Shown here: one piece after another, positions 63,990 to 64,000 of the stretch
How the letters are laid out: each line of letters opens with the position of its first letter
Numbering within the stretch: position 1 is the first letter of the stretch
Source: Oikopleura dioica
Lineage: Eukaryota; Chordata; Appendicularia; Copelata; Oikopleuridae
Assembly: GCA_907165135.1 (NCBI GenBank)
Contig: OU015570.1
Span: forward strand, 1,054,001 to 1,118,000
Direction: 5' to 3'
DNA length: 64,000 nucleotides
Program-made: the position numbers and the translations under genes
The notes under the pieces: model-generated
What the model was told of the DNA's origin: nothing
The model's database searches: none
Seen by the model: only the letters and a program-made list of their open reading frames with translations

Positions 63990-64000
63990 GAGAAGCCGCC

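Overview
The window is eukaryotic, repeat-dense DNA in which almost every recognisable gene belongs to a transposable element. Short introns (about 41-100 nt, GT-AG), many start codons placed directly behind a splice-acceptor-like AG (AG|AATG, AG|GATG), env-bearing Ty3/gypsy elements and a tyrosine-recombinase retroelement together suggest a small-intron metazoan with spliced-leader trans-splicing. A larvacean tunicate such as Oikopleura is my best guess. This is inference, not proof. No convincing host gene is seen except a possible fragment at the extreme right end.

Layout. (1) 1-6.9 kb: a decayed env-bearing Ty3/gypsy element (gag with three in-frame stops, protease, a truncated RT, then an env-like gene). 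It is interrupted by a composite Tc1-like MITE (2053-2776) and a hAT-type MITE with a perfect 8-bp target duplication (3713-4357). (2) 7-12.4 kb: gene-free repeats, including a GAAGCGA-rich hAT-like element (9540-10076) and a GCAC-rich MITE (10172-10630). (3) 12.4-43.3 kb: a nest of insertions. A TA-target DNA element (T) sits inside a hybrid hAT element. Inside T is a 13.8-kb LTR retrotransposon (G, sense = minus strand, LTRs 27547-27940 and 40949-41342, identical by eye). Its left half is repeated at 12418-19438, and a 5'-truncated DIRS-like element (D, 19439-26852) lies between the two copies. (4) 43.3-46.0 kb: second copy of the 9.77-12.44 kb segment. (5) 46-55.4 kb: further MITEs and foldback elements, no genes. 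(6) 55.5-62.8 kb: a third Ty3/gypsy element with gag, protease, RT-RNase H, a deleted integrase and a broken env. (7) 62.8-64 kb: GC-rich tandem repeats and a possible exon on the minus strand.

The most unusual object is element G. Between its pol gene and its 3' LTR it carries about 7 kb of non-retroviral sequence holding six spliced or intact genes. Three run in the element's sense (a basic RNA-binding-like protein, a small helical protein and a RING-finger protein resembling the ZIP3/RNF212 family). Three run antisense with several introns each (a 514-aa unknown, a 352-aa unknown and a 314-aa membrane protein whose start overlaps the preceding stop by 11 nt). A purine-rich tract abuts the LTR just downstream of these genes, so they lie inside the retrotransposon. 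Pol itself is split by in-frame stops and frame changes even though the LTRs look identical.

Element D is also unusual: its RNase H and tyrosine recombinase genes are 3 kb apart, with extra ORFs, an opposite-strand TATA-driven gene and several AGATCT-centred palindromes around them. ATGA stop/start overlaps recur in three unrelated elements. Exon structures were derived by hand from reading frame and GT-AG sites and need RNA evidence.
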